A stretch of 64,000 nt of DNA from an uncultured Clostridia bacterium (GTDB lineage Bacteria > Bacillota > Clostridia > Oscillospirales > Ruminococcaceae), in contig CANQCL010000003.1 of NCBI GenBank assembly GCA_947589215.1, positions 62,001 to 126,000 on the forward strand, in the 5' to 3' direction. Made by a program: the position numbers and the translations under genes. Positions 36,270-43,854 of this stretch are shown here, in pieces. Position 1 is the stretch's first letter. Each line of letters begins with the position of its first letter. Under the pieces are notes generated by a model. The model searched no databases. It was not told where the DNA came from and saw nothing but the letters and a program-made list of their open reading frames with translations.

Positions 36270-36962
36270 CTAATCAATAGAACTGTCGCTAATGTATGTA
36301 ACTACAGATTTTGAATAATCAGTTATGCCCTTGCCTATGTTTGGATTAAATTTTGAATATACCAAATCAGCAGAGAACAAAATTATAAGGGTAATACAAA
36401 AAAGCAGTACAGTTTTGTGTGAAAGTTTTTTTATCCAGTCATCAAGCATAGGACCAAGACAATATACGCATAAGCAACCGCCAAGACCAAAGAAAACTGC
36501 GCCTATCAAGCAAACTCTTCCGTTTATATTAAAAGCGTAGTGACTGTAATCCCACCAGCGTACACCTCTTGTGTATTCAAAAAACCAACTTGTGGCGTAT
36601 TCGATAACAGAGGAGAGAATAGCGATTACAATAAAAGTATTGATAGGGTTTTTAGTAATTCTCTTAGGTATTAACAATGCAAGTACACCGCCAAAGCCGT
36701 ATATTGGAAGCCAAGGCCCGAAAAGCATTCCTCTGTTTGCAAAGCTGCCTTCTACAATAATCTGCAAAAAAGTTTCCCAAATCCAGCCTAAAACTGAAAA
36801 AGTGAAAAAAATCAGTACTATTGAAATTAAGCTGTATTTTCTTATATATGTATGCTTAAGTTTTAATTGATGTTGCTTTAATTTATGATTTAAAGGAAGC
36901 TCTATAGTTGAATTCTGACAATCAAGTGATACATATTCATTTTTATCGTCTGTATTGTTCAT
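36270..36962 (-). CDS. Membrane protein of the putative type IV ABC-transporter family (PF06541, CmpB-like)
   Basis: 230 residues with about six membrane segments. The N-terminal third has FFTFSVLGWIWET and the middle has RGMLFGPWLPIYGFGGV and the SVIEYATSWFFE segment with WWDYS, which mark PF06541. Function unknown despite the family name. ATG at 36962 is chosen because GGGAGG lies upstream; a GTG 18 bases earlier is part of that region. Has its own strong promoter. Confidence 0.88.
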   Translation of the reverse strand: MNNTDDKNEYVSLDCQNSTIELPLNHKLKQHQLKLKHTYIRKYSLISIVLIFFTFSVLGWIWETFLQIIVEGSFANRGMLFGPWLPIYGFGGVLALLIPKRITKNPINTFIVIAILSSVIEYATSWFFEYTRGVRWWDYSHYAFNINGRVCLIGAVFFGLGGCLCVYCLGPMLDDWIKKLSHKTVLLFCITLIILFSADLVYSKFNPNIGKGITDYSKSVVTYISDSSID

Positions 36963-37002
36963 TATAGCAACCTCCCTCACTTTATAAATTATTTACAAAA
37001 AT

Positions 37003-37031
37003 ATTATATCATAAAAAAATTATATTTGCAA
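37003..37031 (-). promoter_or_regulatory. Promoter of the CmpB-like gene
   Basis: On the minus strand TTGCAA (37026-37031) and TGATATAAT (TATAAT at 37003-37008, extended -10) are 17 bases apart. Confidence 0.8.
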
Positions 37032-37154
37032 CAAAAAGTCGAATAATATAATTTATCAATTATTTGAATTTCATTTAGGTCTTTTTATATATTATATTCT
37101 TAAATCTTATTGTATGTTCTTATAGACAGGTAACAAGAAAATTGGTAATAAAAA

Positions 37155-37178
37155 ATGCGTACCAAATTCGGTACGCAT
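37155..37178 (-). terminator. Terminator downstream of tRNA-Arg
   Basis: ATGCGTACC/GGTACGCAT, 9-bp stem with a 6-base loop; the minus strand continues with TTTTTTATT. A second GC-rich hairpin (GCGGC/GCCGC) lies between it and the tRNA. Confidence 0.88.
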
Positions 37179-37197
37179 GCCTGCGGCGGCTCGCCGC

Positions 37198-37272
37198 TGG
37201 TCTGCCCAGCGAGAATCGAACTCACATCAAAGGAGTCGGAGTCCTTTATTTTATCCATTAAACTATGGGCAG
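37198..37272 (-). tRNA. tRNA-Arg(CCG), CCA encoded
   Basis: Folds into a full cloverleaf on the minus strand: acceptor CTGCCCA/TGGGCAG, D arm around AATGGATA, anticodon stem AAGGA/TCCTT with loop CTCCGAC (anticodon CCG), T arm GTGAG-TTCGATT-CTCGC, discriminator A and an encoded CCA at 37198-37200. No separate promoter is visible, and the metG hairpin is just upstream, so it may be produced by read-through and processing. Confidence 0.95.
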
Positions 37273-37278
37273 AAATTA

Positions 37279-37314
37279 ATATCCACCGAATTTTTACCGC
37301 TTTTCGGTGGATAT
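37279..37314 (-). terminator. Hairpin after metG
   Basis: Perfect 12-bp stem ATATCCACCGAA/TTCGGTGGATAT with a 12-base loop, located between the metG stop and tRNA-Arg. The tail on the minus strand (TAATTT) is weak, so it may be a partial terminator or 3'-end stabiliser that lets the tRNA be transcribed. Confidence 0.65.
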
Positions 37315-37318
37315 ATAT

Positions 37319-39247
37319 TTATCTTATCTTGCTTCCTACAGGAATACTCTGGTCAGGGAATATAACTCCTGCGGAACCGTCCGGCATATCAGCGGCGCAA
37401 ATCATACCGTTTGACATCTCTCCGCAAAGCTTTACAGGCTTGAGATTTGCAACAACGATAACCTTTTTGCCTATCAAATCTTCAGGAGCGTACCACTCAG
37501 ATATTCCCGAAACAACTTGCCGTCCGCCTCGACCGTCATCTAGCTGGAGCTTTAGCAGCTTTTTAGAACGCTTGACCTTTTCACAATCTAAAACCTCTGC
37601 AACAATAAGCTCGACTTTGGAAAAATCGTCAATTGTGATTTCAGGAAGAGTCTCAGCTTTCGGTTTTTCATCAGCAGGAGCGCTGTTTTTTATAATGCTG
37701 TTAAGCTCGTCAATTTCCTTTTCAACATCTATTCTCGGGAAGAGCACTTCGCCCGGATTTACTTCAACATCAAGAGGCAATACGCCGAACTTCTTTGCGT
37801 TTTCATATGTTGCATAGTCTGACGCACCGATTTGCTCTAAAGCCTTTGGCATTGTTGAAGGCATAAAGCAGGACAAAAGCGTAGATGTTATTCGGATAGC
37901 CTCTAAAAGGTTGTATAAAACGGTTGCAAGTCTTGCCCTTTTTGTCTCGTCTTTAGCGAGGATCCAAGGCGTTGTTTCGTCAATGTATTTGTTTGCCCGT
38001 GAAACAACATTGAAAATCTCTGCAAGTACATTGTTAAGCTCGGTCTTGTCCATCAAAGCGTCGGTCTTGTTGCACAAGTTCTCGCACATTGAAATGAGCT
38101 CGTCGTCGAATTCTCCGCTTTCACGGTCTGTTATCAGCTTTTTGTCAAAGTATTTATTGACCATCGCAACCGTTCTTGAGACTAGGTTGCCGTAATCGTT
38201 AGCAAGGTCTGAATTTATGCGGTTTATCATAATCTCATTTGAGAATGAACTGTCAGCGCCGAGCGCCATTTCTCGTAAGATGTGGTAGCGTATAGCGTCT
38301 GCTCCGTAGCGTTCGCCTAGTATAAACGGGTCAACTACATTGCCGAGCGATTTGCTCATCTTCTGTCCGTTAAAGGTTATCCAGCCGTGAACCGCCAGAT
38401 GCTTCGGCAGAGGCTGTTCAAGAGCCATAAGCATAGCCGGCCATATAATTGCGTGAAATCTCATAATATCCTTAGCAACCATATGAACGTCTGCCGGCCA
38501 GAATTTGTCGTAATCGTTATATTCATCGTTGTAAAAGCCAAGCGCTGTAATATAGTTAGAAAGTGCGTCTATCCATACATATACAACATGACCTTCGTCA
38601 AAGGTGACGGGAATTCCCCACTTAAAGGTTGTTCTTGAAACGCATAGGTCTTCAAGACCGGGCTTTATGAAGTTGTTTACCAGTTCAACCGCTCTCGATT
38701 TTGGCTGAAGAAAGTCTGTTTCCGTAAGTAGCTTTTCAATTCTGTCGGCAAATGGAGACATTTTGAAAAAGTAGGCTTCCTCCTTAGCCTCAGTAACCTC
38801 ACGTCCGCACTCGGGACATTTACCGTCAACCAGCTGTGATTCTGTCCAGAAACTTTCGCACGGAGTACAGTATTTACCGCTGTATTCTCCTTTGTAGATG
38901 TACCCTTTATCATAAAGCTCTTTAAAAATTTTCTGAACACTTTTAACGTGATAATCGTCGGTAGTTCTTATATATCGGTCATAGTCGATGTTCATAAACT
39001 TCCAAAGCTTTTTAAATATTTTAACTATCTCATCAACATATTCTTTCGGAGTAACGCCCTTTTCTGCGGCTTTTTGCTCAATTTTAAGACCGTGCTCGTC
39101 TGTTCCTGTGAGAAACATAACTTCTCTGCCCTGCATTCGTCTGTAACGTGCAATAGAATCGCACGCAACTGTTGTATAGCAATGACCAATATGAGGATTG
39201 CCAGACGGGTAATAAATAGGTGTTGTGATATAATATGGCTTTGACAT
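37319..39247 (-). CDS. metG: Methionine--tRNA ligase
   Basis: Class I synthetase charging initiator and elongator tRNA-Met. HIGH motif in YPSGNPHIGHCYT, zinc knuckle CTPCESFWTESQLV...CPECG, KMSKS in GQKMSKSLGNVVDP, anticodon-binding domain, and a C-terminal EMAP-like tRNA-binding domain (VELIVAEVLDCEKVKRSKKLLKLQ split by its VxxVExH-like start). 642 residues, the usual length for Firmicutes with the dimerising tail. It has its own promoter; no SAM riboswitch or T-box was seen in its leader. Confidence 0.97.
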   Translation of the reverse strand: MSKPYYITTPIYYPSGNPHIGHCYTTVACDSIARYRRMQGREVMFLTGTDEHGLKIEQKAAEKGVTPKEYVDEIVKIFKKLWKFMNIDYDRYIRTTDDYHVKSVQKIFKELYDKGYIYKGEYSGKYCTPCESFWTESQLVDGKCPECGREVTEAKEEAYFFKMSPFADRIEKLLTETDFLQPKSRAVELVNNFIKPGLEDLCVSRTTFKWGIPVTFDEGHVVYVWIDALSNYITALGFYNDEYNDYDKFWPADVHMVAKDIMRFHAIIWPAMLMALEQPLPKHLAVHGWITFNGQKMSKSLGNVVDPFILGERYGADAIRYHILREMALGADSSFSNEIMINRINSDLANDYGNLVSRTVAMVNKYFDKKLITDRESGEFDDELISMCENLCNKTDALMDKTELNNVLAEIFNVVSRANKYIDETTPWILAKDETKRARLATVLYNLLEAIRITSTLLSCFMPSTMPKALEQIGASDYATYENAKKFGVLPLDVEVNPGEVLFPRIDVEKEIDELNSIIKNSAPADEKPKAETLPEITIDDFSKVELIVAEVLDCEKVKRSKKLLKLQLDDGRGGRQVVSGISEWYAPEDLIGKKVIVVANLKPVKLCGEMSNGMICAADMPDGSAGVIFPDQSIPVGSKIR

Positions 39248-39289
39248 ATTATCTTTCTCCTTTTCTTTTTATTATGTGATATACAAGTT

Positions 39290-39318
39290 ATTATATAACA
39301 TTTATTCGGTAAAATCAA
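39290..39318 (-). promoter_or_regulatory. Promoter of metG
   Basis: Minus strand TTGATT (39313-39318) and TATAAT (39290-39295) with a 17-base spacer; transcription would start about 35 bases before the metG ATG, giving a very short leader. Confidence 0.75.
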
Positions 39319-39355
39319 GTAAAAAACCCTATATTAAACAATCATTTCTTAATGC

Positions 39356-39463
39356 AAAAAAAATGCAGTACCTATTGGCACTGCAACAAAATAAAAAAAC
39401 TATGTGTAGAACAAAAGAAAGGAGACAACAAAACGAATGTTAATTTAAAAATAAATTAACATC
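39356..39463 (-). ncRNA. Candidate trans-acting small RNA with anti-Shine-Dalgarno loop
   Basis: A complete small transcription unit on the minus strand without a coding frame. A near-consensus promoter (39470-39498) would start RNA near 39463. The RNA (about 108 nt) begins with a perfect 10-bp hairpin (ATGTTAATTT/AAATTAACAT, 39437-39462), continues with an unstructured C/U-rich stretch containing CTCCTTT (complement of 39418-39424) and ends in an intrinsic terminator: TGCAGT/ACTGCA stem (39364-39385) followed by eight Ts. This is the layout of sRNAs that bind Shine-Dalgarno sites. Alternatives are an unrecognised leader peptide or an orphan attenuator. Confidence 0.65.
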
Positions 39464-39469
39464 AATTGT

Positions 39470-39498
39470 ATTATAGTACAAGCTGTAAAATAAGTCAA
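39470..39498 (-). promoter_or_regulatory. Promoter of the candidate small RNA
   Basis: Minus strand TTGACT (39493-39498) and TATAAT (39470-39475) with an exact 17-base spacer. No protein gene starts within 150 bases downstream before the metG promoter. Confidence 0.85.
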
Positions 39499-39601
39499 GC
39501 AATTATCTAATTTTTAACCAATTTGTATTTTATTCTGTAACCTTTAGCTAAAAAAATGTAAACTTTATGGTAAATGTTACAAAATTATTTCTAATAAAGA
39601 A

Positions 39602-39679
39602 AAAAGAGAGCTTAAATTTCTGTTAATTACAATTTGCAAACTCACTTAAATTGCAAAAAACATTTTTAAGCTCTCTTTT
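39602..39679 (-). terminator. Long two-level hairpin ending the DUF378 transcript
   Basis: Outer arms AAAAGAGAGCTTAAA (39602-39616) and TTTAAGCTCTCTTTT (39665-39679) enclose a second inverted repeat TTTGCAA/TTGCAAA (39633-39657). On the minus strand the stem is followed by a T-rich run (complement of 39597-39605). The 48-base interior is longer than usual for a terminator. The rest of the 455-base gap from 39248 to 39702 holds the metG promoter and the candidate small RNA. Confidence 0.65.
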
Positions 39680-39702
39680 GTCTTTTCAAAAACGAGTTAT
39701 CC

Positions 39703-39921
39703 TTAGCGGCTTCCGTTAGCATCGGCAAGAGGACTTTCTCTTTTGAAAAACAACGATATGCACCACAATGCTGAAATTGCAACAAGTGCATATACTATTC
39801 TGCTGATGATTGCGGCAGAACCTCCAAAAAGGAAGGCTACAAGGTCAAACTGAAAAACAGCTATAAGACCCCAGTTTATACCGCCAATGATCAACAGAAG
39901 CATAGCGATTTTATCTAACAT
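39703..39921 (-). CDS. DUF378 small membrane protein
   Basis: 72 residues with two membrane segments; LDKIAMLLLIIGGINWGLIAVF and LFGGSAAIISRIVYALVAISAL (each broken here at its centre) are the DUF378 pattern. ATG at 39921 is chosen because GGAGGT lies 8 bases upstream. A short hairpin (ACACAAAAC/GTTTTGTGT, 39937-39962) touches the ribosome site and may affect translation. Function unknown. Confidence 0.88.
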   Translation of the reverse strand: MLDKIAMLLLIIGGINWGLIAVFQFDLVAFLFGGSAAIISRIVYALVAISALWCISLFFKRESPLADANGSR

Positions 39922-40038
39922 AATAAAACACCTCCAACACAAAACTGTTTAATGTTTTGTGTGTAATCTTATTATGTCTCTGAGATTTGCAAATATTCAT
40001 AGAAAAAATAAAATAATAAAAATATATATCAAAGCTGA

Positions 40039-40067
40039 TAGACAAAAAAATATATATATGATATAAT
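40039..40067 (+). promoter_or_regulatory. Promoter of the epimerase-cellobiose phosphorylase genes
   Basis: TAGACA (40039-40044), 17-base spacer ending in TGA, then TATAAT (40062-40067): a strong extended -10 promoter. Confidence 0.8.
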
Positions 40068-40131
40068 TATATTAATTTTGTGAAAAAAAGAAATAAAAAT
40101 TGGAATACAAAAATAAAAAGGAGAGAAAGTA

Positions 40132-41145
40132 TTGTCAGCAGCTGAAAAAGTGAATTTTAAAAATCAGGAATGTGTAATGCTTAAAGCAGACAAATATACA
40201 GCGGTTATTGCAAATCAGATGGGTTCAAGCGTTTTAAGGCTTCGTGATGAAGAGTTAAAGGTCGAGGTTTTCAGATATAAGGATGATGTTACTATGGAAA
40301 CAATAGACCAAGCCAGAGAAATTTGGGGACTTCCCACTCTTTATTTGCCAAACCGCTTTGACGGCGGAGTTTTAAAAACTTCTGTTGCAGTTTATAAACT
40401 TCCGGTAAACGAGAAAGAATTTAACAATCACCTGCACGGTTTTGTGCAGAACCGTGTTCATAAAATCAAGGAGCTTTCTGCCGATAATGAAAATGATACG
40501 GCGGTTTTAGTTACATATTATAACTATGATGAAAGCGACGAGTTTTTTAAATATTTTCCGCTAAAATTTAAAATTTCATACACTTTCACTCTTTCAAATA
40601 ACGGTCTAAAGCAGGAGATAAATTTGACAAGCCTTGCTGATAAGGTGCTTCCTGTATCCATGTGCACGCATACCTGCATAAACGCTCCTTTCTGTGACGG
40701 AGGCAGTGAGGAAGATATGGTATTGTCTGTGCCTATTGAAAAGAAGTGCGAGCTGAATGACAGAAATCTTCCTACAGAAAAGCTTATAGAACTTTCAGAC
40801 TGGGATAAAGAATACAAAAACGGAGTTAAAATGCCGACTTTACAGGATATCTCAAATGATATGTATACAGCGTGTATGAACAAGCTTGACGGCGAGGATT
40901 TTTACGGCTGTTATGCAACAGATAAAAAAAGGGGTATTCGGCTTTGCAATGAGGTTTCAAAGGAGTTTAAGTTTTGGAACATTTGGAATGACGAGGGAAA
41001 TAAGGGTTACTTTTGCCCTGAGCCTATGACCGCTATGATAAACGCGCCTAATCTTTTGCTTGCGCGTGAGATAAGCGGTTATACAGAGCTTTCTAAGGGT
41101 GAAACCTTTTCATGCTGGCAGAGGTTTTTCACAAAAAAGGTTTAG
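40132..41145 (+). CDS. Aldose 1-epimerase-like (galactose mutarotase-like) protein
   Basis: 337-residue carbohydrate-binding beta-sandwich protein. Family landmarks are NNHLHGFVQNRVHKI (the active-site His region), YTFTLSNNGLKQEINLTS (split here), and MCTHTCINAPF. TTG start at 40132 follows AAAAGGAG. It precedes cellobiose phosphorylase, so it may interconvert anomers of glucose, glucose-1-phosphate products or cellobiose; the substrate is inferred from context. Confidence 0.85.
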   Translation: MSAAEKVNFKNQECVMLKADKYTAVIANQMGSSVLRLRDEELKVEVFRYKDDVTMETIDQAREIWGLPTLYLPNRFDGGVLKTSVAVYKLPVNEKEFNNHLHGFVQNRVHKIKELSADNENDTAVLVTYYNYDESDEFFKYFPLKFKISYTFTLSNNGLKQEINLTSLADKVLPVSMCTHTCINAPFCDGGSEEDMVLSVPIEKKCELNDRNLPTEKLIELSDWDKEYKNGVKMPTLQDISNDMYTACMNKLDGEDFYGCYATDKKRGIRLCNEVSKEFKFWNIWNDEGNKGYFCPEPMTAMINAPNLLLAREISGYTELSKGETFSCWQRFFTKKV

Positions 41146-41232
41146 AAATCATAATTAAAATTAATCGGCAATAGCAATGAGATTTGTAATGCTGATAAAA
41201 ATATATGGGATAATATTTATAAGGAGATCAGC

Positions 41233-41286
41233 GTGAACATATTTTCACGCAGGAATGGTGATTTTTATGAAGTATGGTTATTTTGA
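41233..41286 (+). CDS. Possible 17-codon upstream reading frame overlapping the cellobiose phosphorylase start
   Basis: The best ribosome site here, AAGGAG at 41221-41226, sits 6 bases before a GTG (41233) that opens a 17-residue frame ([17 protein letters not shown]) ending at 41286, beyond the phosphorylase ATG. A hairpin GCGTGAA/TTCACGC (41231-41250) overlaps its start. This arrangement suggests translational coupling or a leader-peptide switch. Confidence 0.45.
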   Translation: MNIFSRRNGDFYEVWLF

Positions 41287-43744
41287 TGATGAAAAAAAGG
41301 AGTATGTGATAAACGATCCAAAGACGCCGTATCCTTGGATCAATTACTTAGGCTCGCAGGAGTTCTTTTCGCTTATTTCAAACACAGCGGGAGGATACAG
41401 CTTTTTCAAGGACGCGCGCTTGAGAAGAATAACAAGGTACCGCTATAACAATGCGCCTATAGATATGGGAGGAAAGTATTTCTATATAAACGACGGCGAG
41501 TGCGTATGGTCGCCAGGCTGGTCGCCTGTTAAAGCAGAGCTTGACAGTTACACCTGCCGTCACGGTATGGGGTATACTATAATAAAGGGCGAGAAAAACG
41601 GAATCAGCGCTGAGGTAACGTTTTTTGTTCCGCTGAATTTCAGAGGAGAGGTTCAGAAGGTTACTCTTGAGAACACTTCAGACAAGCCTAAGACCTTTAA
41701 GCTGTTTTCGTTTGTTGAGTGGTGTTTATGGAATGCTCAGGACGACGGAGAGAATTTTCAGAGAAACTTCAACACAGGCGAGGTTAAAATAGAGCGTTCG
41801 ACAATTTATCATATCACAGAATATAAAGAGCGCAGAGATCATTTTGCTTTCTATACCGTAAACTGCGATATCGACGGCTTTGACACAGACAGAGAGAGCT
41901 TTATGGGACTTTATAACGGCTTTGGTGATCCGCAGACTGTTATGGAGGGAAAGCCTAACAACTCAGTTGCCGACGGCTGGTCGCCTATTGCTTCACACTG
42001 TATTGTAATCACTTTAAATCCGAATGAAAAAAGGGATTTAGTATTTACGCTCGGATATGTTGAAAACACCGATAACGACAAGTGGAATGAGGACGGTTCT
42101 ATAAACAAATCAAAGGCTTATGAAATGATAAAGTCTATGGACAATGCCGAAAAGGCTGATAGGGCATTAGCGGAGCTTAAAGAAAACTGGGATAAACTGC
42201 TTTCTAAGTACACTGTAAAAACAGACGACGATAAGCTCAACAGAATGGTAAATATATGGAACCAGTATCAGTGTATGGTTACATTCAATCTTAGCCGTTC
42301 GGCTTCGTATTTTGAAAGCGGTATCGGCAGAGGAATGGGCTTTAGAGATTCCAATCAGGACTTACTGGGCTTTGTTCATCAAATTCCTGAAAGGGCTAGA
42401 GAGAGAATTTTAGACCTTGCCGCTACTCAGTTAGAGGACGGCGGCTGCTATCATCAGTATCAGCCTCTAACCAAAAAGGGCAATAACGAGATAGGCGGAG
42501 ATTTTTCAGACGATCCGCTTTGGATGATTCTTTCTACTGCACAATATATTAAAGAAACAGGGGATTATTCGATACTTGATGAGATGGTTCCATATGATAA
42601 CGATGAGTCTAAGTCTCAAAGAATGATGCATCATCTTCATCAGTCGTTTTACCACGTTGTGAATAATCTAGGACCTCACGGTCTGCCTCTTATCGGCAGA
42701 GCCGACTGGAACGATTGTTTGAATTTAAACTGCTTTTCAAGCACTCCGGGTGAAAGCTTCCAGACATCTACCTCAAAGGACGGTAAGGTAGCTGAGTCTG
42801 TTATGGTGGCTGGAATGTTCACTTTTATTGGTCCTGAGTATGTAAAGCTTTGCGAATACAAGGGTCTTGACAGTGAGGCTGAAAAGGCTCAGAAGGCTAT
42901 TGACCAGATGAAAGAGAACATTATCAAACACGGCTTTGACGGCGAGTGGTTCTTGAGGGCTTATGATGACTGCGGGAACAAGGTTGGTTCTAAAGAATGT
43001 GAAGAAGGCAAGATTTTTATTGAGCCTCAAGGATTCTGCGTTATGAGCGAGATAGGCAAAGAAGAAGGTCTTGATATAAAGACGCTTGACAGCGTAAAGA
43101 AATATCTTGATACGAAGTACGGTCTTGTTTTAAACAACCCAGCGTTTACAAGATACTATATCGAGTACGGCGAGATTTCCACATACCCTGCCGGATATAA
43201 GGAAAATGCGGGTATATTCTGTCATAACAATGCGTGGATAATCTGCGCTGAGGCGTTTTTGGGACGTGGAAATCAGGCTTTTGAATACTACTCAAAGATT
43301 GCGCCTGCTTACCTTGAGGACATATCTGAAATTCACAGAACAGAGCCTTATGTTTATGCACAGATGATTGCAGGAAAGGACGCAAAGCGTCACGGCGAGG
43401 CTAAAAACAGCTGGCTTACAGGTACTGCGGCGTGGAACTTTGTTGCGGTTTCCCAGTATATTTTGGGCATTATCCCTGACTACTCCGGACTTAAACTCGA
43501 TCCGTCAATTCCGTGTGAGTGGGACGGCTTTGAGGTATCGAGAGAGTTTAGAGGGATAAGATACAATATCACGTTCAAAAATCCCGACAATGTTTGCAAG
43601 GGAATAAAGAGCATAACTGTCGACGGAAAGCACATAGACGGAAATGTTCTTCCGCTGTTTGATGTCGGAACTGAGCACACAGTTGAGGTAGTAATGGGCA
43701 AAAAGGGATTGTTTGAAAAGATAAAAGGTGAAATAACTAAATAG
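41267..43744 (+). CDS. cbpA: GH94 cellobiose phosphorylase
   Basis: Cytosolic enzyme: cellobiose + phosphate to alpha-glucose-1-phosphate + glucose, saving ATP in cellulose degraders. N-terminal beta-sandwich, helical linker and (alpha/alpha)6 barrel are recognisable; [33 protein letters not shown] and [12 protein letters not shown] (the last with the general acid Asp) match cellobiose-type rather than cellodextrin or chitobiose phosphorylases. ATG at 41267 gives [15 protein letters not shown], the family start, about 825 residues; an ATG at 41255 would add four. Initiation may depend on the overlapping upstream frame. Suggests uptake of intact cellobiose. Confidence 0.94.
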   Translation: MKYGYFDDEKKEYVINDPKTPYPWINYLGSQEFFSLISNTAGGYSFFKDARLRRITRYRYNNAPIDMGGKYFYINDGECVWSPGWSPVKAELDSYTCRHGMGYTIIKGEKNGISAEVTFFVPLNFRGEVQKVTLENTSDKPKTFKLFSFVEWCLWNAQDDGENFQRNFNTGEVKIERSTIYHITEYKERRDHFAFYTVNCDIDGFDTDRESFMGLYNGFGDPQTVMEGKPNNSVADGWSPIASHCIVITLNPNEKRDLVFTLGYVENTDNDKWNEDGSINKSKAYEMIKSMDNAEKADRALAELKENWDKLLSKYTVKTDDDKLNRMVNIWNQYQCMVTFNLSRSASYFESGIGRGMGFRDSNQDLLGFVHQIPERARERILDLAATQLEDGGCYHQYQPLTKKGNNEIGGDFSDDPLWMILSTAQYIKETGDYSILDEMVPYDNDESKSQRMMHHLHQSFYHVVNNLGPHGLPLIGRADWNDCLNLNCFSSTPGESFQTSTSKDGKVAESVMVAGMFTFIGPEYVKLCEYKGLDSEAEKAQKAIDQMKENIIKHGFDGEWFLRAYDDCGNKVGSKECEEGKIFIEPQGFCVMSEIGKEEGLDIKTLDSVKKYLDTKYGLVLNNPAFTRYYIEYGEISTYPAGYKENAGIFCHNNAWIICAEAFLGRGNQAFEYYSKIAPAYLEDISEIHRTEPYVYAQMIAGKDAKRHGEAKNSWLTGTAAWNFVAVSQYILGIIPDYSGLKLDPSIPCEWDGFEVSREFRGIRYNITFKNPDNVCKGIKSITVDGKHIDGNVLPLFDVGTEHTVEVVMGKKGLFEKIKGEITK

Positions 43745-43758
43745 AAAAAGCAATATAT

Positions 43759-43795
43759 AAGCCGTGTACAATTATTTGTACACGGCTTATTTACT
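43759..43795 (+). terminator. Terminator of cellobiose phosphorylase
   Basis: Perfect 13-bp stem AAGCCGTGTACAA/TTGTACACGGCTT with a 4-base loop, then ATTTACT. Confidence 0.88.
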
Positions 43796-43800
43796 GTAAC

Positions 43801-43830
43801 AAAAAAGGCATACGGTTTTCCGTATGCCTT
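43801..43830 (-). terminator. Terminator of the hydrogenase operon
   Basis: AAGGCATACGG/CCGTATGCCTT with a TTTT loop; the minus strand continues TTTTTTGTT. Lies 25 bases beyond the hydA stop. Confidence 0.92.
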
Positions 43831-43854
43831 AATTTGTATCATAATATAACCTTA

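Noticed and set aside
37155-37817. 220-residue plus-strand frame across tRNA-Arg and metG
   Set aside because: It overlaps a tRNA, two terminators and the certain metG gene on the other strand.
39248-39320. SAM riboswitch or T-box for metG
   Set aside because: The promoter at 39290-39318 leaves only about 35 bases of leader, too short for either, and no motif is present.
39418-39448. AAAGGAG followed by ATG TTA ATT TAA on the plus strand, a possible tiny leader ORF
   Set aside because: No promoter on the plus strand and the same bases form the start and loop of the minus-strand small RNA candidate, which is better supported.
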